Positions 6,021 to 6,054 of a stretch of DNA of 6,054 nt are shown in pieces. The notes under the pieces were generated by a model, which saw nothing but the letters and a program-made list of their open reading frames with translations, did no database searches and was not told the origin of the DNA. The position numbers and the translations under genes are program-made. This stretch comes from Deltaproteobacteria bacterium (GTDB lineage: Bacteria; Desulfobacterota; DSM-4660; Desulfatiglandales; B25-G16). Location of the stretch: NCBI GenBank assembly GCA_018400255.1, contig JAGYMO010000221.1, forward strand, positions 1 to 6,054, in the 5' to 3' direction. Each line of letters starts with the position of its first letter. Positions within the stretch are counted from its first letter, which is position 1.

Positions 6021-6054
6021 ATCAAGGGCAAGGTCAGGGGCCGGGAATCAGAAA

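Overview
The window is a piece of a Gram-negative exopolysaccharide locus of the exosortase A (XrtA, PEP-CTERM/EpsH1) type. It is all on the + strand, with a small 23S-rRNA-intervening-sequence-protein (four-helix bundle) cassette lodged inside it. Base composition is moderately AT-rich, with weak ribosome binding sites on several genes. XrtA polysaccharide genes together with a stand-alone four-helix bundle gene would fit an environmental Gram-negative such as an anammox-type planctomycete, a Nitrospirota or a Desulfobacterota member. The sequence alone does not decide between these.

Layout: (1) 2-130, the last 42 codons of a gene whose product looks like an outer-membrane beta-barrel. (2) 150-608, a roughly 459-bp cassette bounded by the inverted 8-mers ACCTGTGC/GCACAGGT. 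It has a second inner inverted repeat built of TTAGC heptamers, one gene for a 117-aa four-helix bundle protein, and a duplicated palindrome-containing unit at its 3' end. (3) 644-2236, a Wzz/GNVR polysaccharide chain-length determinant that has no ordinary start codon in its natural N-terminal region. (4) 2262-2369, an uncatalogued 35-codon small ORF with the best Shine-Dalgarno sequence in the window. (5) 2377-3489, an ExeA-like AAA ATPase with a C-terminal membrane anchor. (6) 3505-4323, a Wzc/CpsD-like tyrosine autokinase with a C-terminal tyrosine cluster. (7) 4324-4604, a non-coding gap with a good -10 box. (8) 4620-6020, a polyprenyl-phosphate sugar-1-phosphate transferase that starts repeat-unit synthesis.

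Together, the glycosylphosphotransferase would load the first sugar on undecaprenyl phosphate, and the chain-length protein plus the separately encoded tyrosine kinase would act as a split Wzc co-polymerase. The ATPase is a constant partner of unknown function in XrtA loci, and the beta-barrel is a candidate outer-membrane component. No exosortase, flippase, polymerase or PEP-CTERM protein is inside the window.

The polysaccharide genes look conventional for their type. The less ordinary parts are the structured cassette inserted just before the chain-length gene, the missing initiation codon of that gene directly downstream of the cassette, and the small ORF in front of the ATPase. I do not see a clearly new multi-gene system.
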